From the NCBI RefSeq assembly GCF_000293865.2, contig NZ_ALKN02000009.1, positions 98,466 through 162,465 of the forward strand: a stretch of 64,000 nt of DNA, written 5' to 3'. Every line of letters starts with the position of its first letter. The first letter of the stretch is position 1. A program made the translations under genes and the position numbers. This document shows positions 61,723-64,000 of this stretch, one piece after another. A model generated the notes under the pieces. The model searched no databases and was not told the DNA's origin. It saw only the letters and a program-made list of their open reading frames with translations. This DNA comes from Limnohabitans sp. Rim28. GTDB taxonomy: Bacteria > Pseudomonadota > Gammaproteobacteria > Burkholderiales > Burkholderiaceae_C.

Positions 61723-62562
61723 ATGACCATGAAAACACCCGAAAATTCAAACCCTGTTGTGGTCGTCACCGGAGGCGCTCGCGGTATTGGCCTGGAGATT
61801 TGCAACACTTTCCTGAAGCGCGGTTACCGAGTCGCGGCTCTGGACAGTGACAAAGAAACGCTAGGCAAAACGCAAGCCCATTTCAGCAGCACCGATTTCC
61901 TGGCGATTCACTGTGATGTGTCCAAGCCCAACCAGGTGTCGCGGTCCATCGATCGCATCGAGAAAAAGTTCGGCCGCATCGACGCGCTTGTCAACAACGC
62001 GGGCGTTGCGATTTTCAAACCGATACTGGAAGTGACTTGGCAAGACTGGCGCTACATCATGGACACCAATTTGGACGGCGCCTTTTGGTGCACGCAAGCT
62101 TGTGCCAAGGTCATGCTCAAAAACGGGGGGGGCAGTGTCGTCAACATCGCTTCGATCTCGGGCCTGCGAGCCAGCACCCTGCGCGTGGCCTACGGCACCA
62201 GCAAAGCGGCCATCATCCACCTGACCAAACAGCAAGCCGCAGAATTGGGGGATGTTGGCATTCGCGTGAACTGTGTTGCACCTGGGCCTGTGGCCACGGA
62301 AATGGCCAAGTTGGTGCACAGCAAGGCCATCATCAAGGACTACCACGACACCATCCCCATGAACCGCTATGGCAGCACAGAAGAAATAGCCAACGCTGTG
62401 GCTTTTCTGTGCAGCCGTGAGGCCAGCTACATCAATGGCCAAACCATCGCGGTAGATGGTGGATTTGACGCCGCGGGTGTGGGCTTGCCCACTTTGCGCA
62501 AAAGCCGCCAAAGCACATCACCGTTGACGCAGAAAAAACCGTCGAAATCGACGTCAACTTGA
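61723..62562 (+). CDS. Short-chain dehydrogenase/reductase (SDR)
   Basis: 279 residues. Cofactor motif VVTGGARGIGLEI, VNNAGVAIF, catalytic serine in NIASISGL, the YGTSK pair, and ending QTIAVDGGFDAAG. The residue after the second strand (ALDSDKE) is acidic, favouring NAD(H). Compared with the SDR at 22 kb it has a basic, lysine-rich tail of ~20 residues (KKPSKSTST). ATGs at 61723 and 61729 are both possible, with no clear ribosome site. The MFS gene follows after 19 bases. Confidence 0.9.
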   Translation: MTMKTPENSNPVVVVTGGARGIGLEICNTFLKRGYRVAALDSDKETLGKTQAHFSSTDFLAIHCDVSKPNQVSRSIDRIEKKFGRIDALVNNAGVAIFKPILEVTWQDWRYIMDTNLDGAFWCTQACAKVMLKNGGGSVVNIASISGLRASTLRVAYGTSKAAIIHLTKQQAAELGDVGIRVNCVAPGPVATEMAKLVHSKAIIKDYHDTIPMNRYGSTEEIANAVAFLCSREASYINGQTIAVDGGFDAAGVGLPTLRKSRQSTSPLTQKKPSKSTST

Positions 62563-62581
62563 TCCGCCACCCCATCCTACG

Positions 62582-63802
62582 ATGAGCGACTCACCCACCT
62601 CACGCGGCATCAGCCGAGGGGCACTCGTCCTGGCTGCGGCCACCGTGGTCAATCTGCCCTTTGGTACCGTCTATGCGTTTTCGGTCTTCCTCAAACCGAT
62701 GGAGGCGCTGCTCGGTATTGGTCGGGCCGAGATGGCGATCGTGTTTTCCATGGCGTCGATCTTTCTCACGATCGGCATGCTCATCGGCCCCGCCCTTTAC
62801 CGTCGCTTCGCACCTGTGCCCCTGCTGCTGGTCTGTGGTGCAGTGAGCGCCTCTGGCCTGCTGATCTGCGCCACTGCACAAGGCCTCGCGCATTTGCTGC
62901 TGGGCTACGGCGTTCTGTTCGGACTGGGCGGCGGGGTGGCTTTCATCATGATGCAGCAGGGTCTGAATCAGACCATCAGCCCGATGAGCGGGTTGGCCAA
63001 CGGTTATGTGGTGAGCCTGTATCCCATGGGGGCCATGCTGGGCGCACCGGTCTTTGGCTGGGCCATCGAGGCGTTCGGCCTGCGCGCCACCTTGGCCGGT
63101 CTTGCGCTCACGGTGCTGACTTGCTGCGCCATCGCCGCCATGCTCTGGCTGCGTGCCCAGGTTCGCATGCAAGATCCTGGTGCGAGTGCAGCCGACAGCG
63201 AGGCCCGCCACTGGGGCTTGTTTGCCCGGCTGTTTGCTGTTTTCTTTCTCGCAGCCTCGGCGGGCCTGATGGTGATGAGCCAGGCCGCAGGCATTTTGCA
63301 GGCCTATGGCGCCAAAAGCCTGTTTGCGTTGGGAGGCACCACTTTCATCACCGGTGCGATTGCTGCTGCACGCATAGGTGGGGGCTGGCTCATTGATCGC
63401 ATCGCGGTGCCCCGCGTGGCCTGCGCTGCCCACCTGATCGCACTCAGTGGTTCGACCCTGCTTTTGATCTGGCCGGGACCGGGCATGGCGGTGCTGTCCA
63501 TGACGCTGATCGGCTGCGGCTACGGCTTCATTTCGGGTCTGACGGCTGGTGCCATTGCGCGCTACTGGCATCCCAACGCTTTTGGCCGGGTGGCCAGTCA
63601 GTTGTACATTGCCTGGTGCATCGCAGCCATCAGTCTGCCGGTGCTGGCGGGTTGGCTTTATGACCAGACCCAGGGCTATGACCAAGCCATGCGCATTGCC
63701 GCCGGCGTGAACCTGCTGGGTGCGCTGATGGCCTTGAGCTTACCGGCGACGGCAAGATCGCAGATTCAAACGCAGCCTCAACCCAAGGTTGAGAAGACCT
63801 GA
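62582..63802 (+). CDS. MFS transporter, oxalate/formate antiporter-like
   Basis: 406 residues with about twelve hydrophobic helices. Early NLPFGTVYAFSVFLKPME resembles the GxxYxxSVF start of the OFA/monocarboxylate branch, and helix 4-5 has GLGGGVAFIMMQQ. The polar mid-loop lies at about 195-210. Inner membrane; would carry a small carboxylate by antiport or symport (inference). Markedly GC-richer than the SDR gene just before it, so the two may not share a history even though only 19 bases separate them. Confidence 0.88.
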   Translation: MSDSPTSRGISRGALVLAAATVVNLPFGTVYAFSVFLKPMEALLGIGRAEMAIVFSMASIFLTIGMLIGPALYRRFAPVPLLLVCGAVSASGLLICATAQGLAHLLLGYGVLFGLGGGVAFIMMQQGLNQTISPMSGLANGYVVSLYPMGAMLGAPVFGWAIEAFGLRATLAGLALTVLTCCAIAAMLWLRAQVRMQDPGASAADSEARHWGLFARLFAVFFLAASAGLMVMSQAAGILQAYGAKSLFALGGTTFITGAIAAARIGGGWLIDRIAVPRVACAAHLIALSGSTLLLIWPGPGMAVLSMTLIGCGYGFISGLTAGAIARYWHPNAFGRVASQLYIAWCIAAISLPVLAGWLYDQTQGYDQAMRIAAGVNLLGALMALSLPATARSQIQTQPQPKVEKT

Positions 63803-63880
63803 TCATGCGGATGAACATCTGTTGGCGCCGATCACGATGGGATCGGGGGCGACAACAGCCCATGTGCTAAGAATCCGTCA

Positions 63881-64000
63881 TCAAAGCGCGGCGCTGTGCC
63901 CCTTGATATAGGTCTCTAAAAACCCAATCTGCTGACCCATTTGTCGAATGTTGTCTTTGACGACATCACCAATAGAAATAACGCCAACGACCCGCCCAGC
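63881..64000 (-). CDS. CBS-domain protein, C-terminal end (cut by window end)
   Basis: A minus-strand frame entering from the right edge gives the last 39 residues, beginning AGRVVGVISIGDVVKD, the closing strand and helix of a CBS domain, with a short helical tail NIRQMGQQIGFLETYIKG. CBS pairs bind adenine nucleotides or SAM. The gene continues beyond the window, so its size and any other domain are unknown. It is convergent with the MFS gene. Confidence 0.85.
   Translation of the reverse strand, partial: AGRVVGVISIGDVVKDNIRQMGQQIGFLETYIKGHSAAL

Noticed and set aside
62600..63685. 361-codon minus-strand frame opposite the MFS gene
   Set aside because: Mirrors a twelve-helix transporter gene; the polar, Gln- and His-rich product is the usual antisense of hydrophobic codons.
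1..64000. tRNA, rRNA, CRISPR arrays, transposases and phage genes
   Set aside because: Read for these by eye on both strands. No cloverleaf, repeat-spacer pattern, DDE or tyrosine recombinase motif was seen.

Overview
The window looks like a chromosomal segment of a betaproteobacterium of the order Burkholderiales, most likely Comamonadaceae (inference). The strongest clue is the large family of Bug/TctC-type periplasmic binding proteins, an expansion known from Bordetella, Cupriavidus and Comamonadaceae. The catabolic neighbours (CoA-transferase, acyl-CoA dehydrogenases, TauD-type dioxygenase, old-yellow-enzyme homologue) and a free-standing BLUF photoreceptor suggest an aquatic, organic-acid-using heterotroph. 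I see no tRNA, rRNA, CRISPR array, transposase or phage gene.

Layout. 0-4.4 kb: LysR tail, a dehydrogenase/amidohydrolase pair and Bug 1. 4.4-11.5 kb: membrane-fused spermidine-synthase-like protein, an exported methyltransferase, an amino-acid permease, an acyl-CoA synthetase and a tiny membrane protein. 11.6-17.3 kb: five-gene operon (Bug, Ldh-type dehydrogenase, cupin, Bug, D-2-hydroxyacid dehydrogenase) divergent from a LysR gene. 17.4-18.9 kb: BLUF protein, COQ7-like protein and DUF411 protein. 19.3-28 kb: Bug 4, dehydrogenase, heme-binding-like protein, SDR, two hydrolases, class II aldolase, Bug 5 and a periplasmic phosphatase-like protein. 28.1-34.1 kb: a divergent MoxR/von Willebrand A cluster with a membrane-anchored trypsin-like protease. 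34.2-43.6 kb: four further Bug genes, each beside an enzyme gene (hydrolase, DapA-like lyase, TauD dioxygenase, CocE hydrolase), then a MarR regulator behind paired palindromes. 43.7-53 kb: a visibly GC-richer block with a crotonase, two acyl-CoA dehydrogenases, an N-acyl-D-amino-acid-deacylase-like enzyme, Bug 10, a CoA-transferase and PhoX. 53-64 kb: SRAP, PsiF-like protein, flavin oxidoreductase/Bug 11/DUF993, sulfatase/Bug 12 with divergent LysR, SDR, MFS transporter and a CBS-domain tail.

How it works together. Twelve Bug binding proteins are encoded here, but no TctA or TctB membrane subunit. Nearly every Bug gene sits next to, and often overlaps, a gene for a soluble enzyme of a different family. 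The simplest reading (inference) is a row of small uptake-and-catabolism modules. Each would have its own solute receptor and first enzyme, sometimes its own LysR or MarR regulator, and would share TctAB permeases encoded elsewhere. The MoxR/vWA/DUF58/protease cluster at 29-34 kb is a separate system of unknown purpose.
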